A DNA stretch of 64,000 nucleotides from BOG-931 sp963781725 (GCA_963781725.1 CAWAGV010000002.1:496001-560000); one strand, 5' to 3'. Shown: positions 1-8,809, counted from the first letter of the stretch. Notes: a model not told the origin generated them from the sequence alone. Program-made: numbers and translations.

Positions 1-1
1 C

Positions 2-130
2 TCGAAGCCGAGCACCATGGCGGGCGTAAAGGCCGGTGAGAAGATCATGATCTTCGCCGCGAAGAAGCAGCCCGACGGCACCTACGAAGCGCCGAACATC
101 GCTGTCGGCGACTACGGCGTCTGGCGTTAG
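2..130 (+). CDS. C-terminal fragment of a secreted-type protein paralogous to the next gene
   Basis: Only the last 42 codons are in the window, and the gene begins before base 1. The tail contains AAKKQPDGTYEAPNIAVG, which matches VAANKQPDGSFQISRINVG at the end of the following gene, so the two are tandem paralogues 26 bases apart. I do not know the function. By analogy with its neighbour it should be a periplasmic protein with small beta-barrel repeats. The reading frame is certain because of the clear paralogy, but the N-terminus cannot be judged. Confidence 0.7.
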   Translation, partial: SKPSTMAGVKAGEKIMIFAAKKQPDGTYEAPNIAVGDYGVWR

Positions 131-156
131 TCCCACAATCCGTTCTGGAGTATGAA

Positions 157-771
157 ATGAAAAAGGCCGCACTCGCGGTTGCCTTGGCTGTTGTTTCCAT
201 ACTTGCCGCAACGATGGTCTCTGCGCAGACACCACGAACCGTGCGCTTGCGTGGAACCATCGAAAAAATCGACGGCAATACTTTGACAGCGAAGTCCGAC
301 AAGGGCGAGGAGTTGAAGATCAATCTCGCCGACAAGACGATGGTCGTCGACATCGACAAGGCGACGATCGCCGACATCAAGGACGGCGCGTTCATCGGCA
401 GCGGAGCGATGCCGCAGCCCGACGGCTCGCAGAAAGCGATCGAGGTTCACATCTTTGCCGAGTCGATGCGCGGCACCGGCGAAGGTTCCAAACCCTGGGA
501 CGGCGCACCAAACGGCACCATGACCAACGGCACGGTCGGCGGCGCTGCTGTCACCAGCGTGAACGGTGCTGTGGTCACCGTCAAATACAAGGACGGTGAG
601 AAAAACATCATCATCGGGCCCGACGTGCCGATCGTGCGTTATGAGATCGGCAGCATCAACGATGTAAAACTTGGTGCCGCTTTTGCGGTTGTCGCCGCCA
701 ACAAACAGCCGGACGGCAGCTTCCAAATCAGCCGCATCAATGTCGGCGTCGGCGGCGTCATCCCGCGCTGA
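157..771 (+). CDS. Secreted hypothetical protein with DUF5666-like beta-barrel repeats
   Basis: A 204-residue protein. Residues 1-23 form a signal peptide (Lys-Lys, a hydrophobic Ala/Val stretch, then VSAQ), so it is probably periplasmic. The mature part has two similar halves: residues 30-75 read LRGTIEKIDGNTLTAKSDKG, and about 130-150 read VTSVNGAVVTVKYKDGEKN. This is the pattern of a small OB-like or DUF5666-type strand repeat. No catalytic motif is visible. It follows its truncated paralogue at the window edge and ends just before a strong hairpin terminator, so the two may form one transcription unit. Function is unknown; the repeat-family assignment is by eye. Confidence 0.75.
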   Translation: MKKAALAVALAVVSILAATMVSAQTPRTVRLRGTIEKIDGNTLTAKSDKGEELKINLADKTMVVDIDKATIADIKDGAFIGSGAMPQPDGSQKAIEVHIFAESMRGTGEGSKPWDGAPNGTMTNGTVGGAAVTSVNGAVVTVKYKDGEKNIIIGPDVPIVRYEIGSINDVKLGAAFAVVAANKQPDGSFQISRINVGVGGVIPR

Positions 772-795
772 TCCGCCGCCAATAAATTTTACGTC

Positions 796-827
796 CGGGC
801 GGCCCGAAAGGCCGCCCGATTTGTTTT
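796..827 (+). terminator. Rho-independent terminator after the tandem secreted genes
   Basis: A perfect 9-bp GC stem (796-804 with 810-818) and a 5-base loop, followed by a T-rich stretch (atttgttttc). It lies 25 bases past the stop codon of the upstream gene. Confidence 0.8.
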
Positions 828-920
828 CAAGGCCGCTTTTGAACCGTTTCTTGAACCATTTCTTGGCACGGCACTTGCTCTGTTTTCAGGCAGGAAATGC
901 CCAACAAACGGAGGCCGTCC

Positions 921-1403
921 ATGACACGGGAACAACTCACCGAGAAACTGCTCGACATCAAGCGCGAGAAAGGCTGGACCTGGAAATATATCTGCAGCGA
1001 GATCGGCGGCATGTCGCCGGTCCTGGTCACCGGCGCCGTGCTTGGCCAGATGAAAATGACCAAGCCGCAGGCGGCCAAGACCGCCGAGCTTTTCGGCCTG
1101 AGCAAGAGCGAGCAGGCCATGCTCAACGAAGTGCCGCACCGCGGCTCGCCGATGCCGCCGACCGACCCGCTGATCTACCGCTTCTATGAGCTGGTGATGG
1201 TCAATGGGCCGGCGCTGAAAGTGCTGATCGAGGAAGAGTTCGGCGATGGCATCATGTCGGCCATCGACTTCGACATGCAGATGGAGCGGCAACCCGATGC
1301 AAAGGGCGACCGCGTGCGGCTGTCGATGTCGGGAAAATTCCTGCCGTACAAATATTACGGCGCCACCGGCAACGCGCAGCAATACGGCTACAAGGAAGAG
1401 TGA
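921..1403 (+). CDS. cynS: Cyanate hydratase (cyanase)
   Basis: Cyanase catalyses bicarbonate-dependent breakdown of cyanate to ammonia and CO2, serving detoxification and nitrogen supply in the cytoplasm. The 160-residue product has the helical N-terminal half (about 1-80) and the conserved C-terminal half with PTDPLIYRFYELV and FGDGIMSAIDF. These hold the family catalytic Arg, Glu and Ser (Arg96, Glu99 and Ser122 in E. coli), and FLPYKYYG near the end is also typical. I chose the ATG at 921 because a GGAGG lies at 910-914; an in-frame ATG at 897 would add eight non-conserved residues. No cynT or cynX neighbour is present, so it stands alone. Confidence 0.95.
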   Translation: MTREQLTEKLLDIKREKGWTWKYICSEIGGMSPVLVTGAVLGQMKMTKPQAAKTAELFGLSKSEQAMLNEVPHRGSPMPPTDPLIYRFYELVMVNGPALKVLIEEEFGDGIMSAIDFDMQMERQPDAKGDRVRLSMSGKFLPYKYYGATGNAQQYGYKEE

Positions 1404-1460
1404 CACGCACGATCATTCGCGAGCGCGGATGATCGGCGGCTAGGCGTCGCGACACTGCAG

Positions 1461-1480
1461 TGCCCCGCCTTCGCGGGGCA
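1461..1480. terminator. GC hairpin between convergent genes
   Basis: An 8-bp perfect stem (1461-1468 with 1473-1480) with a 4-base loop, between the end of cynS and the end of the opposite-strand small gene. It lacks a clear T tract, so it may be a bidirectional or weak terminator. Confidence 0.45.
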
Positions 1481-1486
1481 TGACAG

Positions 1487-1735
1487 TTACCAGTGCCGGC
1501 CGCAGTGGCGGTGGAAGCTGTTGTCGGTCCAGCAATGGCCCCTGCCGATCGACGGTCCCCAGAACGGCCTGCCATAGACGGCGCCAATCACGCCGCCGGC
1601 CACCGCGCCGACCGGTCCGGCAACGACGAGGCCCGCACCGGCGCCCGCGGCGGCACCGACCATATCGGCCCGTGCAGCCGAGGATGCCGCAACAACGGCG
1701 GCCGCAGCCGCGGCGGTCAGAAGAAATTTTCTCAT
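1487..1735 (-). CDS. Small secreted glycine-zipper-like protein
   Basis: An 82-residue protein. The ATG at 1735 is chosen over 1753 because a GGAG lies eight bases upstream of it. A signal peptide (MRKFLLTAAAAAAVVAASSA) is followed by an Ala/Gly-rich hydrophobic stretch with the AAGAGAGLVVAGPVGAVAGG pattern of a glycine-zipper membrane segment. It ends in a short Trp/His/Arg/Cys-rich tail (GHCWTDNSFHRHCGRHW). Similar tiny envelope proteins recur at 54.8 and 55.3 kb. The likely location is periplasm or outer membrane; the function is unknown. Confidence 0.7.
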   Translation of the reverse strand: MRKFLLTAAAAAAVVAASSAARADMVGAAAGAGAGLVVAGPVGAVAGGVIGAVYGRPFWGPSIGRGHCWTDNSFHRHCGRHW

Positions 1736-1846
1736 GGCGCTTACTCCGATCACTGAAACGCAAGCGGCGTATCTAACACTCTATACCTTTTCATAAGGTT
1801 GACGCGGCTTAACCGTATCCGAACGACGATACCGCCGCCGCGCTAC

Positions 1847-1944
1847 ATTGCGGCGATTACGTGGCGGCGATTATCTGGCCGCAATTACTTGGCGACGATT
1901 ACCCGGCGACGATTACCTAGCAACGATGACCTGGCGACCGATGT
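1847..1944. repeat. Imperfect 14-bp tandem repeat, seven units
   Basis: Units at 1847, 1861, 1875, 1889, 1903, 1917 and 1931 follow the consensus nTGGCGACGATTAC, each differing at a few positions. The last two units overlap the final codons (QVIVAR and stop) of the lactate-dehydrogenase-like gene on the minus strand. The other five lie just beyond its stop. Confidence 0.85.
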
Positions 1945-3052
1945 CGCCGATGCGCGTGACCCCCGTCAGCCCCATCGAAATGTCGAGTTCCTTGCGCATG
2001 ATCTCGATCGCGCTCGCCACACCCGCCTGCCCCGCCGCGCCGAGACCGTAAATGTAGGCACGGCCGCACAGGCACGCCCGGGCGCCGGACGCAATCGCGC
2101 GCAAAATATCCTGTCCGGAGCGGATGCCGCTGTCGAACAGCACCTCGATGTCGGAGCCGACGGCGTCCGCGATCGGCGGCAACACCGAGATCGACGACGG
2201 CGCGCCATCGAGCTGGCGGCCGCCGTGATTGGAAACGACAATCGCCGCCGCGCCGCTCTTGGCCGCGATCTTCGCATCCTCGACGTCGAGAATGCCTTTG
2301 AGGATCAGCTTGCCGGGCCACAAACTCTTGATCCACTCGACGTCTTTCCAGCTCAGCGTCGGATCGAACTGCTCGGCGATCCATTTCGACAGCACCGTCA
2401 CGTTGGTCATGCCGGGATAATGGCCGGCGATATTGCCGAAGGTCTTGCGCTTGCCGTTGAGTATGCCGAGAGCCCAGCCCGGCTTGGTTGCGATGTCGAA
2501 GAGGTTGGAGAGCCGGATTTCCGGCGGCACGCTCATGCCGTTCTTGAGGTCGCGGTGGCGCTGGCCGATCACCTGGAGATCCACGGTCAGTACAAGGGCA
2601 CTGCATTTCGCCGCCGCGGCGCGCTCGATCAGCGCGCGGATATAGCCGCGATCCTTCATCACATAGAGCTGAAACCAGAACGGTTTCTCGACCGCGCCGG
2701 CAACGTCCTCGATCGAGCAGATCGACATCGTCGACAGCGTGTACGGAATTCCTGCGGCCTGCGCGGCGCGGCAGGCAAGGATTTCGCCGTCGCCGTGCTG
2801 CATGCCGGTAAGCCCGACCGGCGCGAGCGCAAGCGGCAAGGATACCGGCTCGCCGAGGATCGTGGTCGCGGTGCTGCGTTTCGAAATGTCCTGCAAGATG
2901 CGCTGGCGCAGCGCGATGCGCTCGAGATCGGCGCGATTGGCGCGCAACGTCTGCTCGGCATAGGAGCCGGACTCGCAATAATCGACAAACGCGCGCGGGA
3001 CCTTGCGGTGATAGGTTTCCCGCAGGTCTGCAATGCAGGTCATGACGGCCAT
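1913..3052 (-). CDS. lldD: FMN-dependent alpha-hydroxy-acid (L-lactate) dehydrogenase
   Basis: A TIM-barrel flavoenzyme that oxidises L-lactate or a related 2-hydroxy acid to the keto acid and passes electrons to the respiratory chain. At 379 residues it has the family's usual length. Visible motifs are LALAPVGLTGMQHGDGE (FMN-binding loop), the LTVDL strand, LILKGI with the FMN-binding Lys, and SNHGGRQLDGAPSS with the catalytic His and substrate-binding Arg. DSGIRSGQDILRAIASGA and CGRAYIYGLGAAGQAG bind the FMN phosphate. Start 3052 has AAGGA nine bases upstream. The substrate could be another 2-hydroxy acid such as glycolate or mandelate. Its stop codon lies inside a 14-bp tandem repeat. Confidence 0.9.
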   Translation of the reverse strand: MAVMTCIADLRETYHRKVPRAFVDYCESGSYAEQTLRANRADLERIALRQRILQDISKRSTATTILGEPVSLPLALAPVGLTGMQHGDGEILACRAAQAAGIPYTLSTMSICSIEDVAGAVEKPFWFQLYVMKDRGYIRALIERAAAAKCSALVLTVDLQVIGQRHRDLKNGMSVPPEIRLSNLFDIATKPGWALGILNGKRKTFGNIAGHYPGMTNVTVLSKWIAEQFDPTLSWKDVEWIKSLWPGKLILKGILDVEDAKIAAKSGAAAIVVSNHGGRQLDGAPSSISVLPPIADAVGSDIEVLFDSGIRSGQDILRAIASGARACLCGRAYIYGLGAAGQAGVASAIEIMRKELDISMGLTGVTRIGDIGRQVIVAR

Positions 3053-3186
3053 GGCAGCGTTTCCTTAAGCTTTTTATCCGGCCTTGATAGCACAACCGGC
3101 CGGCGGGAACGCATTGGGCCGCCCGTCGTTATCCATGGACGGGGACCGTCTGCACGGAGTCCCCGCTGCATGGAGGAAGCGATTAC

Positions 3187-3414
3187 ATGGACGACCTCGA
3201 AAGATACCGGTCTTTCCGATCCGCTGCCGATTTTGATTGGGATGATGAGGATTTGACCGGCAAACAGCGGCGCGACAGGGAAGCCGCCAAGGCCGCCCAC
3301 AAGGAATGGCTCGACGAAAAGCTGGATATAGCGCTTGAGGAGTCGTTCCCCGGTTCCGACCCGATTTCGATCGCTCAACCGCCGCAGAGCCTCTACGAGA
3401 AGTTCAAACCGTAG
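3187..3414 (+). CDS. Small conserved hypothetical acidic protein
   Basis: A 75-residue soluble protein with GGAGGA nine bases before its ATG. The N-terminal half is charged (DFDWDDEDLTGKQRRDREAAK). The C-terminal half contains LDIALEESFPGSDPISIAQPP, a motif I recall from many short alphaproteobacterial proteins of unknown function. No signal peptide, membrane span or catalytic motif is seen. It lies between the divergently read lldD and glmM. Confidence 0.75.
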   Translation: MDDLERYRSFRSAADFDWDDEDLTGKQRRDREAAKAAHKEWLDEKLDIALEESFPGSDPISIAQPPQSLYEKFKP

Positions 3415-3485
3415 GCGAATTCATCTGCCACCCCGGCTGTAAGTTCCATAAGCCGCGCGACGCGGCTGATTTCCACATTTTCCGC

Positions 3486-3523
3486 CTTACCGTGGTGAAT
3501 ATTGCGTTATTCACCATGGTAAG
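3486..3523. repeat. Long near-perfect inverted repeat upstream of glmM
   Basis: Two 16-base arms (3486-3501 and 3508-3523) complement each other with one mismatch around a 6-base centre. There is no T tract on either side. It could be a terminator for the upstream small gene, an operator, or a mobile palindrome. Confidence 0.6.
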
Positions 3524-3606
3524 ATTGACCAACATTTTTTGAACCGGTCGAGAGACGGAACGGGTTAATATCCGGTCGTGGGAAGTGTGCGGCGGGGTTT
3601 CAGGAC

Positions 3607-4950
<1,344 letters not shown>

Positions 4951-4979
4951 GGTTTCGGGCGGCGCGGCTCGCCGCCGGC

Positions 4980-5630
4980 CTACGTCGCCGCCGGCTCGAC
5001 TTTCGTTTTGGCCCAGTAGTCCGGTTTTGCCTTCGCCGCGGCGAGCGACTGCGCATCCCCGAGGCCGGGCGCCATCGAAGCGGACGACGCCGTCATCATC
5101 TGATGGTGATCGATGTTGAGGAGCCGCAGCCAGCTCTGCTGGCCGAGCGTCAAGCCTATCGCACAGCCCAGCTCGACCAGTTCCGGCTCGCTGAAATTAC
5201 CGTGCATGCGGTCCCAGAATGCATCGTCGGTGTTGAGATGCCAGACGATGGCTTCGGCATAAGCCAGCGCCGCTTTCTGCCGTTCGTTGTATTTCACGGA
5301 TTTCTCGAAATTGATCAGGTCGAGCACGTGCTCCTCGATCAGCGCGCCGCTGCTGGTCGACTTCACCGAGCGCTGGTTGCCGCAATACTCGCAGACCACC
5401 GAGCGCGACACGTAAAGCCGGCACAGTTCCTTGATGGCGTGATCGAGCACGCCGTTGCGGAAGACATTGTTCCAGGACTCGGCGAAAAACCAGAAGCATG
5501 CTGGCACGTGGGCGCGGATGGCGCTGCTTTCCGGCCGCGGCGTGCCCTCGCGCTCGCAGCGCTCCATCTCGGCGCGCATCCGCGCGTCCATTTTTTCCAG
5601 CGGTATGTAGCTGATGCGTTGCTTGGACAA
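4980..5630 (-). CDS. Carboxymuconolactone decarboxylase (AhpD-like) family protein
   Basis: A 216-residue all-alpha protein of the AhpD/CMD superfamily, whose members act as thiol peroxidase partners or lactone decarboxylases. The signature is KELCRLYVSRSVVCEYCGNQRS near residue 80, with a CxxC pair suited to redox chemistry, followed by the helix AALAYAEAIVWH. The start is a TTG at 5630 with GGAGGA five bases upstream. It lies 22 bases before the end of mntR on the same strand, so the two may be co-transcribed (mntR first). The CxxC supports a redox role over a decarboxylase, but the substrate is unknown. Confidence 0.8.
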   Translation of the reverse strand: MSKQRISYIPLEKMDARMRAEMERCEREGTPRPESSAIRAHVPACFWFFAESWNNVFRNGVLDHAIKELCRLYVSRSVVCEYCGNQRSVKSTSSGALIEEHVLDLINFEKSVKYNERQKAALAYAEAIVWHLNTDDAFWDRMHGNFSEPELVELGCAIGLTLGQQSWLRLLNIDHHQMMTASSASMAPGLGDAQSLAAAKAKPDYWAKTKVEPAAT

Positions 5631-5652
5631 GGCTTCCTCCGTGGACTTCCGT

Positions 5653-6084
5653 TCAAGTCTGGGCGCGCGACTTCAGGAACTGTGCGCACGCCTTCAATGT
5701 CACTTCCGAGACGTGATGTTCAATACCCTCCGCATCGGCCTCCGCAGCCTCGGTCGGCACGCCGATCGCGCGCAGCAAATCGACCACGATGCGGTGCCGG
5801 ACGCGCACCCGGTCGGCGAGCGCCTGGCCTTTTTCGGTCAGGAACACCCCGCGATACGGACGCGCGGTCGCCAAGCCGGCGCGCTTGAGCCGGGCGATGG
5901 TCTTGATCGCCGTGGCATGGGATACGCCGAGCCGCCGGGCGATATCGGTCGGCCGCGCCTCGCCTTCGCCGGCCAGCAGGTCGGCGATCAGCTCGGCATA
6001 GTCCTCCAGCACGGCGGTGGACTGCGCCGACCGCGTCTTGCCGAACCGGCGCGCCTGGGTGCCTTCTGCGGGTAGCTTGGCCAT
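5653..6084 (-). CDS. mntR: Manganese-responsive DtxR-family repressor MntR
   Basis: A DtxR/MntR repressor that binds Mn(II) and shuts off manganese uptake. From the chosen ATG (6084) it has 143 residues. A winged helix reads ARPTDIARRLGVSHATAIKTIARLKRAG, and the dimer and metal-binding part has VRHRIVVDLLRAIGV and DAEGIEHHVSE with the conserved Glu/His ligands. An in-frame ATG at 6198 would add 38 residues in a stretch with short direct repeats that is not part of the family. It is divergent from mntH, with two TGTAGC-type palindromes between them, which strongly supports the role. Confidence 0.9.
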   Translation of the reverse strand: MAKLPAEGTQARRFGKTRSAQSTAVLEDYAELIADLLAGEGEARPTDIARRLGVSHATAIKTIARLKRAGLATARPYRGVFLTEKGQALADRVRVRHRIVVDLLRAIGVPTEAAEADAEGIEHHVSEVTLKACAQFLKSRAQT

Positions 6085-6220
6085 AGCTGCGTTTTTGGCT
6101 CGATTGGCTCTTATGGCTTTATTGGCTCGATAGATCTGGTGCGGCGGACCCGCATGTCGCCCGAACCGGGCCGCCGGAATTCGCCAACCACGGAACAATA
6201 TAACCCTGTTCGTGTCAAAG

Positions 6221-6236
6221 TGTAGCCCTAGCTACA
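6221..6236. promoter_or_regulatory. MntR-box-like palindrome 1
   Basis: TGTAGC-CCTA-GCTACA, a perfect 6-bp inverted repeat with a 4-base centre, between divergent mntR and mntH. An operator for MntR autoregulation or mntH repression is inferred from position and symmetry. Confidence 0.75.
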
Positions 6237-6272
6237 TTTTCAAGCCGTTGACGCCAAACCGTTGCCGTCCTA

Positions 6273-6288
6273 TGTAACCGAGGCTACA
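6273..6288. promoter_or_regulatory. MntR-box-like palindrome 2
   Basis: TGTAAC-CGAG-GCTACA, the same motif with one mismatch, 52 bases from the first copy and 42 bases before the mntH start. It probably acts with the first site to control mntH. Confidence 0.7.
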
Positions 6289-6329
6289 CTTTTGAGTAGA
6301 CGCTTCGAAAGCCCCAGCGTGACAGCACG

Positions 6330-7628
6330 ATGACTGCGCAGGAAATGACCGAGACGGTCCGGCCGACATCGCTTTCCGACCGGACCGTCGCCACGGCGCG
6401 GCAGGTGCTGGCCGGTCAGCGCCGCGGATGGCGCGGCTCGCTCGCCTTTGTCGGCCCCGCCGTTATCGCCTCGATCGCCTATATCGATCCCGGCAATTTC
6501 GCCACCAACATCCAGGCCGGCGCCAAATACGGCTATGGCCTGCTGTGGGTGGTGCTGGCGGCGAACCTGATCGCGATGCTGTTCCAGGGCCTTTCGGCCA
6601 AGCTCGGCATCGTCACCGGCCACAACCTCGCCGAATTGTGCCGCGCGCATTTTCCGCGTCCGGTGGTGTGGGCGATGTGGGTGGTCAGCGAGATCGCCGC
6701 CATGGCGACCGACCTTGCCGAATTCCTCGGCGGCGCCATCGGTTTTTCGCTGCTGTTCAACATGCCGCTGCTGGCCGGCATGGCCGTCACCGCAGCCATC
6801 ACCTACGGATTGCTGATGACCGAAGCCTACGGCTTCCGTCCACTCGAGATCATCATCGGCCTCAGCGTCGGCCTGATCGGCCTCTGCTATCTGGTCGAAA
6901 TGTTCATCGCGCCGGTCGACTGGAGCGCGGCGGCTTATCATACCGTGGTGCCGCACATCGCCAACTCCGAGGCGCTGCTGCTCGCCGTCGGCATCATCGG
7001 CGCCACCGTGATGCCGCACGCGATCTACCTGCACTCCGGCCTGACGCAGTCCCGCGTACCGGTCGACGACGACAGCCAGCGGCGCAAGGTGCTGGGTTTC
7101 TCCAACCGCGAAGTCGTCGTCGCGCTGGCGATCGCCGGCCTCATCAACATGGCGATGGTGATGATGGCGTCGGGCGCGTTTCATGCCGGTCACCCCGACG
7201 TCTCGCAGATCGAAACCGCCTATCACACGTTGACGCCGCTGCTTGGCGGAGCCGCCGCCGGCGTATTCCTGCTGTCGCTGCTTGCGTCAGGCGTATCGAG
7301 TTCGACAGTCGGCACCATGGCCGGCCAGATGATCATGCAGGGCTTCGTCGGCATCCGGATTCCGATCTGGGTCCGCCGGCTGGTGACGATGACGCCGGCT
7401 TTCGTCGTGGTCGCGCTCGGCGCCAATGCCACCGATGCCCTGGTCCTCAGCCAGGTCGTGCTGAGCCTCGCGCTGCCGCTGCCGATGATTGCCTTGCTGC
7501 TGTTCACCGGCCGGCGCGACGTCATGGGCGACTTCGCCAACAGCCGCCTCACCGCGGCGCTGGCGATCGCCGGTACCGCGATCGTGCTCGCGCTCAATGT
7601 GGTGCTGATCGTCCAGACGCTGTCCTAG
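6330..7628 (+). CDS. mntH: Nramp-family Mn(II) transporter MntH
   Basis: A proton-coupled divalent metal importer of the inner membrane, chiefly for manganese. Its 432 residues form about 11 membrane helices. The helix-1 metal site DPGN lies at 53-56, and the helix-6 motif MPH at 228-230 (GATVMPHAIYLHSGL); both are diagnostic of Nramp. A 35-residue cytosolic N-terminus precedes helix 1. It is divergent from mntR across a 245-base region with two operator-like palindromes, so repression at high Mn is expected. Confidence 0.95.
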   Translation: MTAQEMTETVRPTSLSDRTVATARQVLAGQRRGWRGSLAFVGPAVIASIAYIDPGNFATNIQAGAKYGYGLLWVVLAANLIAMLFQGLSAKLGIVTGHNLAELCRAHFPRPVVWAMWVVSEIAAMATDLAEFLGGAIGFSLLFNMPLLAGMAVTAAITYGLLMTEAYGFRPLEIIIGLSVGLIGLCYLVEMFIAPVDWSAAAYHTVVPHIANSEALLLAVGIIGATVMPHAIYLHSGLTQSRVPVDDDSQRRKVLGFSNREVVVALAIAGLINMAMVMMASGAFHAGHPDVSQIETAYHTLTPLLGGAAAGVFLLSLLASGVSSSTVGTMAGQMIMQGFVGIRIPIWVRRLVTMTPAFVVVALGANATDALVLSQVVLSLALPLPMIALLLFTGRRDVMGDFANSRLTAALAIAGTAIVLALNVVLIVQTLS

Positions 7629-7639
7629 TATTTTAATGG

Positions 7640-7709
7640 GCATGATCTTTTCGGAAAACCGGTATCCACCCCCGGATCAAGTCCGAGGGCAAGCTTTTCC
7701 GGATCATGC
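7640..7709. repeat. Intergenic palindromic element
   Basis: The outer arms share GCATGATC and GGAAAA in inverted order (7640-7658 and 7695-7709), enclosing a CCCGGATCAAGTCCGAGGG core. This resembles short palindromic elements that I recall as frequent between genes in Bradyrhizobium relatives. It lies just after mntH. Confidence 0.6.
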
Positions 7710-7718
7710 TCTGACGCG

Positions 7719-7759
7719 CGCAAAGCAAAACCCGGACTGCGCAGAGCGCAATCCGGGTT
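7719..7759 (-). terminator. Terminator of the cold-shock gene
   Basis: Read on the minus strand, an 8-bp outer stem (7752-7759 with 7729-7736) and an inner TGCGC/GCGCA stem are followed by TTTTGCTTT. It lies 51 bases after the cold-shock gene stop. Confidence 0.75.
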
Positions 7760-7810
7760 GCGTTATTGAGCAAATAAAAACAGCAACCGCGAACGCGGCT
7801 GCCGGCTTAC

Positions 7811-8020
7811 TTACAGCGTCTTCAGATTTTCCGCCGCCGCCTTGCCGGTCTTGCGGTCCGTCACGACTTCGAAGGATACGCGTTGACCTTCGCGAAGCTC
7901 ACGAAGGCCGGCGCGCTCGACGGCGCTGATATGGACGAACACGTCCTTACCACCGCCCTCAGGCTGGATGAATCCATAGCCCTTCTGCGCGTTGAACCAC
8001 TTCACGGTACCGTTATCCAC
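7811..8020 (-). CDS. cspA: Cold-shock-domain RNA chaperone
   Basis: A 69-residue single-stranded nucleic-acid-binding OB-fold protein that melts RNA structure. RNP1 is KGYGFI (13-18) and RNP2 is VFVHI (27-31), both intact. The start is GTG at 8020 with AAGGAGAG upstream. The family usually has 65-70 residues. The gene is preceded by a long stretch with no gene, which would fit a structured cold-shock leader. Many paralogues exist in this group, so the symbol denotes the family only. Confidence 0.93.
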   Translation of the reverse strand: MDNGTVKWFNAQKGYGFIQPEGGGKDVFVHISAVERAGLRELREGQRVSFEVVTDRKTGKAAAENLKTL

Positions 8021-8349
8021 GGGTCTCTCCTTGTAGACATGCCAATATGAGCCGCGCGAATTTGCACGGCTCGGTTCGCTCGAATTTTTGGTGAAGGATG
8101 GTCAGTCAGGCGCGGTTTCGTCGCTGCAAGGCCAAGTCATTCGGCCAAAACTCGAAGGCGCTTATTTAGCTGTAAGGCGGAATGTCCGCAAGGCCATGCC
8201 GCGCCGATTATGACGGTGAGATGGCAAGCCTTAACAGAGTCGAAACACCGCTAGCGTGTTGGACACGCGCCATAATTTCCAGCCGGCGCCGGCACACGGA
8301 TGCAAAAATGCACGCCATGGCAGGCGGCACCGCTGCGCGGCGCGGCTTG
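8021..8349. other. Gene-free stretch upstream of the cold-shock gene
   Basis: About 330 bases with no supportable gene. The part next to 8020 would be the leader of the cold-shock mRNA; the far end abuts the remnant of a decayed TIR/PAN gene. A longer open frame on the plus strand (8182-8709) has no recognisable protein features and overlaps that remnant antisense. Confidence 0.5.
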
Positions 8350-8515
8350 TCATTGCTGGCGCTCGATGCCGGACGTGCAACAACTATTGGCTGTTGTAAC
8401 GGGCACTGCATTCTTCAGGAAGCAGCGCGCCGCCGGTCCCCGGACACCCGGATTGGTGTAGGTTCAGGCGGCACATTGGTTGTCCGCCTTGCAGGCGTTG
8501 CGGCAGAGCTCCGGT
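8350..8515 (-). pseudogene. PAN/Apple-domain remnant with in-frame stop
   Basis: Read on the minus strand from about 8511, the translation is ELCRNACKADNQCAA-stop-TYTNPGVRGPAARC, then FLKNAVPVTTANSCCTSGIERQQ-stop. This is the second half of a bacterial PAN/Apple domain: the Cys spacing C-x3-C-x5-C, an aromatic-Tyr strand, C-x-LK and CC-x-SG. The stop at 8464-8466 (TGA) sits where these domains usually have Trp (CxAWTY), one base from TGG. The frame is shifted by one from the TIR domain immediately upstream. It appears to be the end of a TIR-to-PAN protein that lost its middle. Confidence 0.6.
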
Positions 8516-8809
8516 TCAGCCGCCGAGCGCCGAGGCCAGCTCGAGACGCACATAGTCTTTTTCGTTGTCGAGCCGCCGCGCGCCGGTCTTGTCGACCGCA
8601 TCGAGCCAGTGCGGGCCGATCACCGCGAGCAGCACGCGGCACTGCGACACTTGCGTGTCGAGTTGTTTGGCGAAATCCATGCCCGGCTTCATGGCGTCGA
8701 CGTCCATGAACAGGTCGTCTTTGGCAAAGCGCGCCGCGAGAAAATCGAACAGCCGCCCCGCTACGCCCGGCGCGTCATCACGGCGATAGTTGATGAAAAT
8801 GCCCGCCAT
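8516..8809 (-). pseudogene. Truncated TIR-domain protein
   Basis: 97 residues that match the first two thirds of a bacterial TIR domain. Present are strand A with the BB-side motif (GIFINYRRDDAPGVAGRL), DDLFMDVDAMKPGMDFAKQLD, the strand and turn VLLAVIGPHWLDA, and DYVRLELASAL, which holds the conserved Glu used by NAD-cleaving TIRs. It stops where the last helix and strands should follow (typically another 30-40 residues), and downstream DNA encodes a PAN-like tail in another frame. It is most likely a gene broken by an internal deletion. A short functional protein cannot be excluded but would lack part of the fold. Confidence 0.75.

Noticed and set aside
1799..3256. 485-codon plus-strand open frame across lldD
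   Set aside because: Antisense shadow of the lactate-dehydrogenase-like gene; high-GC codon bias opens such frames.
8182..8709. Plus-strand open frame of 175 codons
   Set aside because: Arg/Ala/Ser-rich with no recognisable domain or ribosome site; it overlaps the TIR/PAN remnant antisense.
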